DNA of 64,000 bases, taken from the NCBI GenBank assembly GCA_964248625.1, contig CAXTZG010000006.1:11369-75368 (forward strand), written 5' to 3'. Below, piece by piece: positions 9,998 through 19,007 of this stretch (its first letter is position 1; the number at the start of each line of letters is the position of its first letter). A program made the translations under genes and the position numbers. Source of the DNA: Lichenicola sp964248625 (GTDB taxonomy: Bacteria; Pseudomonadota; Alphaproteobacteria; Acetobacterales; Acetobacteraceae). A model generated the notes under the pieces. That model was given only the letters and a program-made list of their open reading frames with translations. It had not been told where the DNA came from and made no database searches.

Positions 9998-11431
9998 TCA
10001 CGTCGAGATCTTGTAAGGCACGACGCCGCGCTCGCCGGAACCGACATCCAGCTTCAGGCCGGCGGGCGGGACGGCCCGATGCCGGCACTCGACGCGTTCG
10101 CAGGACCGACAGCCGGGTCCGATCGGCACGGCAGCGGCCGGGTTGTCGAGGTCGAGTCCGACCGCATAAACGGTGAGCGGCGCATAGCCGATCTCACAGC
10201 CAAGTACCACGGCGACAGAGCGCGGGCGGCTCAGGTAGGCGCTGTCGCTTCGGCCGACGGTCCGCGCTATGTTGAGATAGGTGACGTTGTCCGGGGTGCG
10301 TGCGAGCTGCACCAGTGTCTCGCCTGGACGCGCGAAGGCGCTGTAGACGTTCCATAGCGGGCAGGGACCGCCGAAACGGGAGAACTGGAAGCGTGTCGCC
10401 GAGGATCGCTTCAGCACGTTGCCGGCGATGTCGGTCTTGAGAAAGAAGAACGGCAGTCCGGGCATGCCGGGTCGTTGCATCGTGCTGAGCCGGTGGCAGA
10501 CCTGCTCGAAGCTGACACCGAAGCGTCGTTGCAGACGCGCTACATCGTAGCTGACGGCGCGCGCTTCTTCCAGAAACCGCACGTAAGGCATCATCAGCGC
10601 GCCGGAAAAGTAGTTGGCGAGTCCGACGCGGGCCAGCGCAGTCGCCTCCAGGGTGGAAAGCGGTGACTGTCGAAGCACGCGCTCGATCTCGCGACGCTGC
10701 TCGAGCTGCGCCACGATGTGGCCCATCCAGAACGCCCGGCTTTCGGTGGATGCCTCCTCTGCCAGCGTCAGGCTGCGTGTCGCGCGGTTCAGCCTCCAGA
10801 CGGTTCCGTGCTGGAGCAGCGCCCTGTCGCTATCGACCGTGATGCCGTGGCGATCACGCAGATATCGTATCAGGTTTTCATGTGAGCCGTTGCAGCTGAA
10901 CCGTTCACGCTCGACCAGGGCCTCGGCGGCCCGGTCCAGGCCGGCGAAGTGGTTGCGGTGGCCCTGCACCCAGTCGCGGACTTCCTCGTATATCGAGCCG
11001 GAGCCCACGGCCAGCGGCGCGTTATGGCTCGCCGGCTCCGATTGCTCGTCGCGCGACCGGAACGCGCGGTAAAGGGTGAGGAAGCGCTGGGCTACCCCAG
11101 GTGCCGCCTGGATGCTGGCCGCCGCTTCGGCGAGGCTGACGATGCCGCCGCCGAACACGGGATCGGCGGTGGCCTCCCGCAGGTCGTGCACCAGGCGCAG
11201 CGCCTCGCTGTCCTCGAAAGTGGAGACAGGAACGGCCAGCTTCTCTGCCAGGCGGTGCATGACCCGGCGCGGCAGCGGCCGCTGATCGCACTCGATCTGA
11301 CTCAGGTAGCTGGGCGATAGGCCGATCGACCGGGCCAGGGCCGCCTGGCTGAGCTGGTGCTGCTCGCGTAACCGACGAAGGCGCTCGCCAGCGAACAGCT
11401 TGGGCGCCGCACCCGTTCGCAACATCCGCAA
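9998..11431 (-). CDS. ScfR/RamB/PrpR-type transcriptional regulator
   Basis: A 477-residue regulator with an N-terminal XRE helix-turn-helix (residues ~14-70, containing LSQAALARSIGLSPSYLSQI). A long C-terminal region matches the short-chain fatty acyl-CoA regulator family (RamB, mycobacterial PrpR, ScfR), including GLANYFSGALMMPY and RFGGPCPLWNVYSAF. Near the C-terminus, GPGCRSCERVECRHRA holds Cys441, Cys444 and Cys449. Clustered Cys in this family ligate an Fe-S cluster in mycobacterial PrpR; that is known for the relative and inferred here. It is divergent from prpDCB with 125 bases between the starts, which strongly suggests it senses propionyl-CoA or a methylcitrate-cycle metabolite and controls that operon. 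Confidence 0.85.
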   Translation of the reverse strand: MRMLRTGAAPKLFAGERLRRLREQHQLSQAALARSIGLSPSYLSQIECDQRPLPRRVMHRLAEKLAVPVSTFEDSEALRLVHDLREATADPVFGGGIVSLAEAAASIQAAPGVAQRFLTLYRAFRSRDEQSEPASHNAPLAVGSGSIYEEVRDWVQGHRNHFAGLDRAAEALVERERFSCNGSHENLIRYLRDRHGITVDSDRALLQHGTVWRLNRATRSLTLAEEASTESRAFWMGHIVAQLEQRREIERVLRQSPLSTLEATALARVGLANYFSGALMMPYVRFLEEARAVSYDVARLQRRFGVSFEQVCHRLSTMQRPGMPGLPFFFLKTDIAGNVLKRSSATRFQFSRFGGPCPLWNVYSAFARPGETLVQLARTPDNVTYLNIARTVGRSDSAYLSRPRSVAVVLGCEIGYAPLTVYAVGLDLDNPAAAVPIGPGCRSCERVECRHRAVPPAGLKLDVGSGERGVVPYKIST

Positions 11432-11556
11432 GTTTCTCCGGATCTGTACGCCAGAATCTGCAACATGCTGGCTATATTCGGTTCCGATGCAGGGGGATAG
11501 TGCGACCTGGCGACGAGCCGACCAGTTGTCCGACCGTCCTGATAAAAGAAGAGCCG
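11432..11556. promoter_or_regulatory. Divergent regulator/prpD control region
   Basis: The 125-base interval between the divergent regulator and prpD starts must hold both promoters. A TATATT at 11473-11478 is a plausible -10 for prpD. I could not find a convincing -35 or a clear palindrome. AGAAGAG at 11546-11552 is the prpD ribosome site. Confidence 0.45.
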
Positions 11557-13059
11557 ATGATCATCCATGACGTCCGCGTTCATCCCGAGAGCGATCGCTT
11601 GGCGCGCGAGGAGCAGCTGGCATGGAAGATCGCCGAGGTGGCGGTCGATCCGGTCTCGGTCGAGGACGAGGTCGCCGAGATGATCGTCAACCGGATCATC
11701 GACAACGCCGCGGTGGCGATCGCTTCGGTCAACCGGCATCCGGTGATCACCGCACGCGACCAGGCGCTGGCGCATCCGCGCGCTGGCGGCGCCACCTTGT
11801 TCGGCTGCGGTCCGGAGGTCCGGGTGCATGCGGAATGGGCTGCCTGGGCGAACGGCACCGCGGTGCGCGAGCTCGATTATCACGATACCTTCCTGGCGGC
11901 GGAGTATTCCCACCCCGGCGACAACATCCCGCCGATCCTGGCGGTGGCGCAGCAGACCGGCTGCAGCGGCGCCGGGCTGATACGCGGACTGGCCACCGGC
12001 TACGAGATCCAGGTGGACCTGGTGCGTGCCGTCTGCCTGCACGAGCACAAGATCGACCACGTGGCACATCTGGGCCCGTCGGTCGCGGCCGGCATCGGCG
12101 CCATGTTGGGCTTGCCTGCGGAGATCGTGTTTCAGGCGGTGCAGCAGGCGCTGCACGTGACCACCGCGACCCGGCAGTCGCGCAAGGGCGAGATCTCGTC
12201 TTGGAAGGCGTTCGCGCCGAGCCACGCCGGCAAGCTGGCGATCGAGGCGGTCGACCGGGCAATGCGCGGCGAAGGCGCGCCGTCGCCGATCTACGAGGGC
12301 GAGGACGGCGTCATCGCCTGGATGCTGGGCGGCAAGGGTGCACAATACAGCGTGCCGCTGCCGGGCCCGGGCGAGCCGAAGCGCGCCATCCTCGACACCT
12401 ATACCAAGGAGCACTCAGCCGAATACCAGAGCCAGGCGCTGATCGACCTGTGCTTTCGTATGGGCAGACAGGTTCAGGACTGGGAGCAGGTGCGCGACAT
12501 CCTGATCGAGACCTCGCACCACACCCACTTCGTGATCGGCACCGGCTCCAACGACCCGCAGAAGTTCGACCCCACGGCTTCGCGCGAGACGCTCGACCAC
12601 TCGATCATGTACATCGTCGCGGTGGCGCTGCAGGACGGCGACTGGCATCACGAGCGCTCCTACGCGCCGGAGCGGGCCCAGCGCGCGGACACGGTGAGGC
12701 TGTGGTCGAAGATCCGCACCGTCGAGAGCGGGCGCTGGACCGAGCGGTATCATTCGGTCGATCCGGCGATCAAGGCGTTCGGCGGCCGGGTGATCATCAC
12801 CATGCAGGATGGCCGGGTGATTGAGGACGAGCTTGCGGTGGCGAACGCGCATCCGCTCGGAGCAACACCCTGGAGACGCGACGCCTACATCGCCAAGTTC
12901 CGCGTCCTGACCCAGGACGTGCTGGAGCCGAAGGAAGCCGAGCGCTTTCTGGACCTCGTGCAACGGCTGCCGACACTGGGCGCGGACGAGCTGCCTAGGC
13001 TCAACGTGACGGTGGCGTCCGCCAGCCTCGGTCGCGGTCAGCGCGGCCTGTTCGACTGA
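11557..13059 (+). CDS. prpD: 2-methylcitrate dehydratase PrpD
   Basis: A 500-residue MmgE/PrpD-family enzyme that dehydrates 2-methylcitrate to 2-methyl-cis-aconitate in the cytoplasmic methylcitrate cycle. Family signatures include RELDYHDTFLAAEYSHPGDN, ATGYEIQVDLV, ATRQSRKGEISSWKAF and IYEGEDGVIAWML; length is normal. The ATG at 11557 has AGAAGAG five bases upstream; an upstream in-frame extension is not needed. It is the first gene of prpD-prpC-prpB. No acnD/prpF pair is present, as expected when the iron-free PrpD route is used. Confidence 0.95.
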   Translation: MIIHDVRVHPESDRLAREEQLAWKIAEVAVDPVSVEDEVAEMIVNRIIDNAAVAIASVNRHPVITARDQALAHPRAGGATLFGCGPEVRVHAEWAAWANGTAVRELDYHDTFLAAEYSHPGDNIPPILAVAQQTGCSGAGLIRGLATGYEIQVDLVRAVCLHEHKIDHVAHLGPSVAAGIGAMLGLPAEIVFQAVQQALHVTTATRQSRKGEISSWKAFAPSHAGKLAIEAVDRAMRGEGAPSPIYEGEDGVIAWMLGGKGAQYSVPLPGPGEPKRAILDTYTKEHSAEYQSQALIDLCFRMGRQVQDWEQVRDILIETSHHTHFVIGTGSNDPQKFDPTASRETLDHSIMYIVAVALQDGDWHHERSYAPERAQRADTVRLWSKIRTVESGRWTERYHSVDPAIKAFGGRVIITMQDGRVIEDELAVANAHPLGATPWRRDAYIAKFRVLTQDVLEPKEAERFLDLVQRLPTLGADELPRLNVTVASASLGRGQRGLFD

Positions 13060-13118
13060 ACCTAATCGCGGATGGACCAGCCTGCCCGCTTGAGGCAGCC
13101 CCGTGCAGGAGATGATGC

Positions 13119-14291
13119 ATGAACGCCTTGGCCAGCACTGACACGGCAGCTCGGACGTTGCCGAAGCTGAAGAAGTCAGTGGCGCTGTCCGGCGTCGTCG
13201 CCGGCAATACCGCGCTCTGCACCGTCGGCCGCACCGGCAACGACCTGCACTACCGCGGCTACGACATCATCGAGATCGCCGGAGCCTGCGAGTTCGAGGA
13301 GATCGCGCACCTGCTGGTGCACGGCACCCTGCCGAACCGGGCCGAGCTTGCCGCCTACAAGCTGAAGCTGAAGCGCCTGCGCGGCATTCCAGCCGCGGTT
13401 CGGGACGTATTGGAGGTGTTGCCGGCGGCGGCGCACCCGATGGACGTGATGCGCACCGGCGTCTCGGCGCTGGGCTGCGTGCTGCCGGAAAAGGACGATC
13501 ACGGCATCGCCGGCGCCTGCGACATCGCCGACAGGTTGATGGCCTCACTCGGCTCGATGTTGCTGGCCTGGTATCACTACGCGCTTAACGGCGTGCGTAT
13601 CGACGTCGAAACCGACGACGACAGCATCGGTGGCCACTTCCTGCACCTGCTGCACGGCGAGGCGCCGCGGCCGAGCTGGGTGCGGGCGATGCATACCTCG
13701 CTCAACCTCTACGCGGAGCACGAGTTCAACGCCTCGACCTTCGCCGCGCGGGTGATCGCCGGCACCGGCTCGGACATGTACTCGTCGATCAGCGGCGGCA
13801 TCGGTGCGCTGCGCGGGCCGAAGCACGGCGGCGCCAACGAGGTGGCACTCGAGATCCAGCAGCGCTACGCGACGCCGGACGAGGCAGAAGCCGACATACG
13901 CCGCCGGGTCGAGGGGAAGGAGGTGGTGATCGGCTTCGGCCACCCGGTCTACACCATCTCCGATCCGCGCAACGCGGTGATCAAAGGTGTCGCGCGTGCG
14001 CTGTCGGAGGAGAATAAGGCCCGCATCCGCTACGACATCGCCGAGCGGATCGAAAGCGTCATGGCAGAAACCAAGCGAATGTTTCCGAATCTGGACTGGT
14101 TCTCCGCCGTTTCCTACCAGCAGATGGCGATACCGACTGCGATGTTCACCCCGCTCTTCGTGATCGCACGCACCGCCGGGTGGTCGGCACACGTGATCGA
14201 GCAGCGGACCGACGGCAAGATCATCCGTCCGTCCGCGAACTATATCGGCCCGGAGAACCTGCCCTTCGTGCCGCTCGACCAGCGCCCCTGA
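13119..14291 (+). CDS. prpC: 2-methylcitrate synthase PrpC
   Basis: A 390-residue citrate-synthase-fold enzyme that condenses propionyl-CoA with oxaloacetate. The citrate-synthase active-site region GFGHPVYTISDPRN and the preceding GGIGALRGPKHGGANEVA are intact, and VGRTGNDLHYRGYDI is the N-terminal PrpC pattern. The ATG at 13119 is preceded by AGGAG. It lies 59 bases after prpD and 31 bases before prpB, consistent with one operon. The neighbours favour methylcitrate over housekeeping citrate synthase. Confidence 0.95.
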   Translation: MNALASTDTAARTLPKLKKSVALSGVVAGNTALCTVGRTGNDLHYRGYDIIEIAGACEFEEIAHLLVHGTLPNRAELAAYKLKLKRLRGIPAAVRDVLEVLPAAAHPMDVMRTGVSALGCVLPEKDDHGIAGACDIADRLMASLGSMLLAWYHYALNGVRIDVETDDDSIGGHFLHLLHGEAPRPSWVRAMHTSLNLYAEHEFNASTFAARVIAGTGSDMYSSISGGIGALRGPKHGGANEVALEIQQRYATPDEAEADIRRRVEGKEVVIGFGHPVYTISDPRNAVIKGVARALSEENKARIRYDIAERIESVMAETKRMFPNLDWFSAVSYQQMAIPTAMFTPLFVIARTAGWSAHVIEQRTDGKIIRPSANYIGPENLPFVPLDQRP

Positions 14292-14322
14292 CGGCGCGCC
14301 GGGTCTCTCCAGGAGCTCATCC

Positions 14323-15231
14323 ATGCCCTACCTGCTCAACTCAGACCTGCCAGGCGAGGCGGCCGGCCGTCGCTTCCGCACCCTGCTGGAACGCCCATCG
14401 ATCCTGCAGATCCCGGGTACGCATAACGGCATGGCTGCGATCCAGGCTGCCCGCGCTGGCTTCGAGGCCTGCTACCTGTCCGGTGCGGCAATGACTGCAT
14501 CGATGGGCCTGCCGGACCTCGGCATCATCACCGTCGATGAGGTATGCTTCTTCATTCGACAGGTTGCCCGTGCGTCCGGCCTGCCGGTGCTGGTGGACGG
14601 CGACACCGGCTATGGCGAGGCGCTCAACGTCATGCACATGGTCCGCAGCTTCGAGGAGGCCGGTGCCGCCGCCGTGCATCTGGAGGATCAGCTGCTGCCC
14701 AAGAAGTGCGGCCACCTGAACGACAAGAAGCTCGCGGATGCGAATGACATGGCGGCCAAGGTGGCGGCGGCGGCCAAGGCGCGCCGCGACCTGGTCATCG
14801 TCGCCCGCACCGACGCGGTGGCGTCGGAAGGACTGGACGCTGCGGTGGCACGGGCGAAGCTCTACGTGCAGGCGGGCGCCGATGCGATATTTCCCGAGGC
14901 GCTGAGCACGGGCGAGATGTTCCGCACCTTCGCGGAGCGCCTGCCGGGCGTGAAGCTGCTGGCCAACATGACCGAGTTCGGCCGCACCCCGTTCTTCACC
15001 GCAACCGAGTTCGAGCAGATGGGCTACCGGATGGTGATCTGGCCGGTGTCGTCGCTGCGCGTCGCCAACAAGGCGCAGCAAGAACTTTATGCCTCCATCC
15101 GCACCAGCGGCGGCACCCGCGCGATGGTCGAGCGGATGCAGACTCGCAACGAGCTTTACGATCTGATCGGCTTGCACGACTACGAGGCGCTCGATGCCTC
15201 CATCGTCCGGACGATCGTGCCACAGGTATAG
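14323..15231 (+). CDS. prpB: 2-methylisocitrate lyase PrpB
   Basis: A 302-residue member of the isocitrate-lyase/PEP-mutase superfamily that cleaves 2-methylisocitrate to pyruvate and succinate, the last step of propionate oxidation. The catalytic loop KKCGH (residues 127-131, Cys129) is intact. VDGDTGYGEALNV and VHLEDQ provide the Mg2+-binding acids, and VIARTDA is conserved. AGGAG stands eight bases before the ATG. With prpD and prpC it gives a complete cycle apart from the aconitase step, which housekeeping AcnB could supply. Confidence 0.95.
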   Translation: MPYLLNSDLPGEAAGRRFRTLLERPSILQIPGTHNGMAAIQAARAGFEACYLSGAAMTASMGLPDLGIITVDEVCFFIRQVARASGLPVLVDGDTGYGEALNVMHMVRSFEEAGAAAVHLEDQLLPKKCGHLNDKKLADANDMAAKVAAAAKARRDLVIVARTDAVASEGLDAAVARAKLYVQAGADAIFPEALSTGEMFRTFAERLPGVKLLANMTEFGRTPFFTATEFEQMGYRMVIWPVSSLRVANKAQQELYASIRTSGGTRAMVERMQTRNELYDLIGLHDYEALDASIVRTIVPQV

Positions 15232-15431
15232 CACATCGACCGGGCGTCTTTGTCCGGTTGACCAGTCTGCCGGTGTTACGACAAACAGACGATCCGACTG
15301 CGGCCAGATCGTCAGACCTCGGTTGATGGACATGCTCGGCAATGGTTCCGACCGAGACATTGCATGGCCTCATGGAGGCTCGACCAGAAAGCACTCTGGA
15401 TCAACAACAACGGGCGAGCGGAGACGGCGTC

Positions 15432-15566
15432 ATGACGCAGTGGGTGTACGGCTTTGCGGTGGGCTGCAACGAGGGTCGCGCGGACATGCGCGACCTGCTT
15501 GGCGGCAAGGGGGCGAACCTGGCCGAGATGGCTGGCATCGGCCTGCCCGTGCCGCCCGGCGAGACA
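15432..15566 (+). pseudogene. ppdK: 5' fragment of pyruvate phosphate dikinase
   Basis: The frame from the ATG at 15432 reads TQWVYGFAVGCNEGRADMRD followed by LLGGKGANLAEMAGIGLPVP, which is the N-terminal start of pyruvate,phosphate dikinase (usually ~890 residues). After VPPGE the similarity ends abruptly, where the sequence becomes a reversed IS5-family transposase fragment (15567 onwards). Only ~45 codons remain and nothing downstream restores the enzyme. The rest was lost or moved when the element inserted or recombined. Confidence 0.8.
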
Positions 15567-15862
15567 ATGCGGTTGGATACGCCCAGGCGGTTCCACCGGA
15601 TGAAGCGGTCATGGATCGTCTTGTGTGGGTCATAGTCCGTGAGCGCCTCGCGCCGACACAGGCCGTTGCGACTCACGAAATGATGCGGCTGATCACCCGT
15701 AGGTCACCGACCCGCGGCATCGTGCGACAGCGGAACATGCAACTCGATTCGCTGCATCTGCACCTTGGACAATCAGATTGAATCATTTACGGCAGCATCC
15801 CCTGATGCCGCAAATGAGTCACCCGATTGCCACCTCTGCAAGCTGTCTAGCAGGTCCTGAGC
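15567..15862 (-). mobile_element. Decayed IS5-family (IS427-like) element end
   Basis: On the minus strand this stretch aligns base by base with the start of the better-kept copy at 54621-54930. It has LSKVQMQRIE-type coding from ~15776, RNGLC and HKTIHDRFIRWNRLGVSNRI near the ppdK junction, the leader GGGATGCTGCCGT, and an end marked by GGTCCTGAGC near 15853-15862. Frameshifts destroy the transposase. It is the 5' part of an element whose 3' part is missing, which is why ppdK is cut at this point. Confidence 0.75.
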
Positions 15863-15887
15863 CTGATGAAGGATTGGCTGTATCCGC

Positions 15888-17986
15888 TCAGGGTCCGGCC
15901 ACCACCGTCCCGCTATTGGCCGATACCACCGGTAGCTGGATGTAGCTGGCGGCATCTGGCGCACGGAATACCCGCATCTCCGCCTTCCTGTAGTCATCCG
16001 GTTGAGCAAAAAAGATATTGGACACGTAGCTCTGCGGATTGCGGTCGTAGAGGGGGAACCAGCTTGACTGGATTTGGACCATGATCCGGTGGCCGGGCAG
16101 AAAGCTGTGGTCCACGTTGGGCAAGCGCAGCGTGTAGGCCACCTTTTTGTCGGACGGTATCGCGCTTGGATGGGCCGGATCGTCGCGGTAGCGGCCGCGC
16201 AGGATGTCCATCGCCACCGGCAGCTCGTAGCCGCCTAGCTCCGGCTCAGCCGGCACCTCGTCCGGAAACACGTCGATCAGCTTCACCACCCAGTCCGCAT
16301 CGGTGCCGGTGGTGGAGGCCAGCAGATGTGCCACCGGCGCACCGGACAGGGTGACGGCAGTGGTTAGCACGTCGGTGGAGTAGGTCAGCACGTCTGGCCG
16401 GTCGGCGGCGAAGCGCTGGTCGTCCACCAGCCAATAGCGCCAGGTTGAGTCCTTGGCATAGGTCGGGCGGATTGGTCGCAGCCGGTAGGGTACCGGCTTG
16501 GCTGGATCGGACACGTAGGCGTCGTAGCCGTCGCCGCTGGCCGTCGGCGGTGCAAACTTCAGCTTGCTGTCCGGCTGCAGGTAGAGCGCCTGGCCCTTAT
16601 CGGCACACCCGACGCAGGCCAGCGGCCAGCGGTCATAGGTCCGCCAGGTATCGGTTCCGGTCTGGAACACCGTGACCGGCGCAATCGCGGCCGGAGGGGC
16701 GTTCTCCTTGAGGTGCGAGTCCAGGAACGGCAGCATGACGTGGCGTCGGAACCAGGCACCGGTATCCTCGCCATACTGCAGCGGCCCGAGCGAAGACCCG
16801 TCGCCGTTTGCCTGGCCGTGATGCCAGGGCCCCATCACCAGATGGCCCATCCCGGCGCTCCCGTCCTTCGGCACTGTCGCCTCGTAAGCGGCGACCGCGC
16901 CATAGATGTCCTCCTGATCCCACTGACCCTGCACGAACAGCGTCGGCACGGTCAGCGGCGACCGCGCCAACAGCTTGTCCACCGCCTGCCCCTGCCAGAA
17001 CCCATCATAGGCGGTGTGGGTCGTCAGCCGGTTCCAGAACGGTAGCTGCTCCATGCCCATCGCCTTGCCGAAGGCGCCGGCGGACCCGTATCTCTTGTAG
17101 ATCTCGAAGTCGTCGTGGCCGGTCGCCCACCATTCCAGATCCGAACTCTTGGTCGCGGTCTGGGAATAGATGTAATCCATCATCTCTTCTCGGAAGGCGC
17201 CGTTATGGAACCAGTCGTCGTCGATCCAGGTGTCGACCATCGGGTTGATCGGCACTGCCGCCTTCAGCGCCGGATGCGGATGGATCAGGCTCATCAGCAC
17301 GGTGAAGCCATCGTAGCTGGTGCCGATGGTGCCGACCCGGCCATTGGTTTCGTGCACATGGTGCACCAGCCACTCGATCGTGTCGTAGGCATCGGTGGTG
17401 TGGNNNNNNNNNNGTCTGTGGGTTGGTCGACCTTGGTCGGGTTGAGCGGGCCCACCACCGGTCGGTTCATGACGTAGTCGCCGCCGGAGCCGTACTTGCC
17501 GCGCACGTCCTCAAACGCCAGAATATAGCCGTTCTCCACCAAGTCGCGGTCCAGACCGCGCATCAGCTCCGACACGTGTGGGGTTGCCACCCGGCTGGTC
17601 ATCTCTTTGGCGCTATACGGCGTACGGTCCAGCATGATCGGACCATGCGTCACGCTATGCGGCACGATCAGCACCATATGCAACGATACGCCGTCTCGCA
17701 TCGGAATCATGAGGTCGCGACGATCGTAGTCGTAGGCCGCGTGTACCGGATCGAAGTGATGCGGGATGTCGCCGCCGCCTGATGCGCTTTCACCCGCGCC
17801 CGCGCCCGATGTTGTGCCGGGCGCGGTGCCTGCAGCCTGCTGCGTCTTGGAAGACTGCGCCTGCGAGGCCGCCTGTTCGGCCGGCGGCCCTGTATCGCTG
17901 ACCTGGGCATGGGCTGCCCCCAGGCCGCCAACCTGCGCTGCACCAATCAGTGCCAGTATTGTCAGCACAGACCATCGTTCCGCCAT
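15888..17986 (-). CDS. Secreted CocE/NonD-type X-Pro acyl hydrolase, assembly-gapped
   Basis: An ~700-residue S15/CocE-superfamily hydrolase (alpha-amino-acid ester hydrolase and glutaryl-7-ACA acylase relatives), secreted by a signal peptide (LTILALIGAAQVGGLGAAHA). The N-terminal catalytic domain starts at YDYDRRDLMIPMRDGVSLHM, the nucleophile elbow is GTSYDG, and the C-terminal jelly-roll domain includes LPGHRIMVQIQSSWFPLYDR. Ten N at 17404-17413 fall between QPTD and TTDAYD and put the two halves in different frames. The paralogue at 52335-54329 runs through the same place without interruption, so the gene is probably intact in the organism. The ATG at 17986 has GGAG seven bases upstream. 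A Ser-Pro-Ala-Gly-rich linker follows the signal peptide. Confidence 0.85.
17404..17413. other. Assembly gap (10 N)
   Basis: Ten N inside the first CocE-type gene. A nominal gap of this size need not reflect the real length; the paralogue suggests very few or no bases are missing. Confidence 0.95.
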
Positions 17987-18434
17987 CAACCACTCCAAGC
18001 TCGAACCAACCGACTATGTGAGGCACCCGGTTTTATTTCAACACGACCCGCAACGTCGGCGTGGGCTCGCGCGCCGTCTGCGGGATCCGTCCGCAGCTTG
18101 GGCGCGGTCGCCCTCGGCCGGACAGCCCATCCGGCAGACCATCTCGATGCAGGAGGATGCAGGCTGCCGGTGGAAGGACTGCCCGCTCGAGTGTGGGCCG
18201 GCCGCCACGATCCATGACCGCTACAACCGGTGGAGCCCCGCAGGGGCTCCGGCAGGCCATCGGCCGGTCACGTGGCGGACGGCGTCGGCAAGATCCACGT
18301 TCTGGCCCAACAGGACAAGACGGCATCCCTGTTGGTTTGACTGCATCGCCGACCGCAGGCGCAAATCGCGATGGATGACCAATCTTGACTTTGAATGGCG
18401 AATTGAGAGGATCTCGCAGCAGCCGAGGTATCAA
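17987..18434. other. Gene-free divergent region
   Basis: About 450 bases between the divergent CocE-type gene and the phosphatase gene. No gene or clear operator was recognised. An alternative upstream start of the phosphatase (ATG ~18372) would lie here. Confidence 0.45.
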
Positions 18435-18962
18435 ATGGCAGTCTCCCAGATCATTTTCATTCGCCATGCCGAAGAACACGACGAAGCGGGACTGACTGAG
18501 CAGGGCGCGCCCGATGACCACAGTCTCACCATTCGCGGGTGGCAGCGAGCAGGGGCGCTGGCCAGATTCTTCAATAATGACCATGACACGGACCGGAAGC
18601 CCGACACCATTTATGCATCATGCGTCGCACCTGGCAGCGAGTCGAAACGTCCAGGCCAGACCGTCGCTCCGCTGATCGCCTTGATGCGCGATCAGACTGG
18701 CGTGGAGTATGTGGATAGGTTTGCGAAGTCGCATACAGATCAGTTGGCGACCGACATCTTGACGCGCAACGGAACGGTGCTGGTATGCTGGGAACACTCC
18801 AAGATTGTGGAGTGCATCGCTGCCCTGCCGCAGCCACCGAAGATACCGGCAGAATGGCCAAGCAAACGCTATGACCTGCTTTGGCATCTGCAACGTAGAT
18901 CTGGGGGGTGGACATTCGAGGCATTGCCGCAGCGGCTGCTTGCGGGAGACGAGGCGCCATAA
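18435..18962 (+). CDS. Histidine-phosphatase-like protein
   Basis: A 175-residue cytoplasmic protein with the histidine phosphatase opening VSQIIFIRHAEEHDE, where His11 of the RHA motif is the phospho-acceptor. SLTIRGWQRAGALARFF is the usual second segment, YASCVAPGSESKRPGQTVAPL the next Arg-containing loop, and VCWEHSKI the second His site (normally VxHG). The ATG at 18435 has GAGGT seven bases upstream; an in-frame ATG at ~18372 would add ~21 residues. Substrate and partners are unknown. The convergent SMP-30 gene ends 45 bases downstream. Confidence 0.75.
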   Translation: MAVSQIIFIRHAEEHDEAGLTEQGAPDDHSLTIRGWQRAGALARFFNNDHDTDRKPDTIYASCVAPGSESKRPGQTVAPLIALMRDQTGVEYVDRFAKSHTDQLATDILTRNGTVLVCWEHSKIVECIAALPQPPKIPAEWPSKRYDLLWHLQRRSGGWTFEALPQRLLAGDEAP

Positions 18963-19007
18963 ACAACAAGCAACATGACGACCGTCGCCAGATCGATTGG
19001 GATGAGA

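Noticed and set aside
15236..15260. ACCGG/CCGGT inverted repeat after prpB as a terminator
   Set aside because: Only five base pairs and no T-run; too weak to call a terminator.
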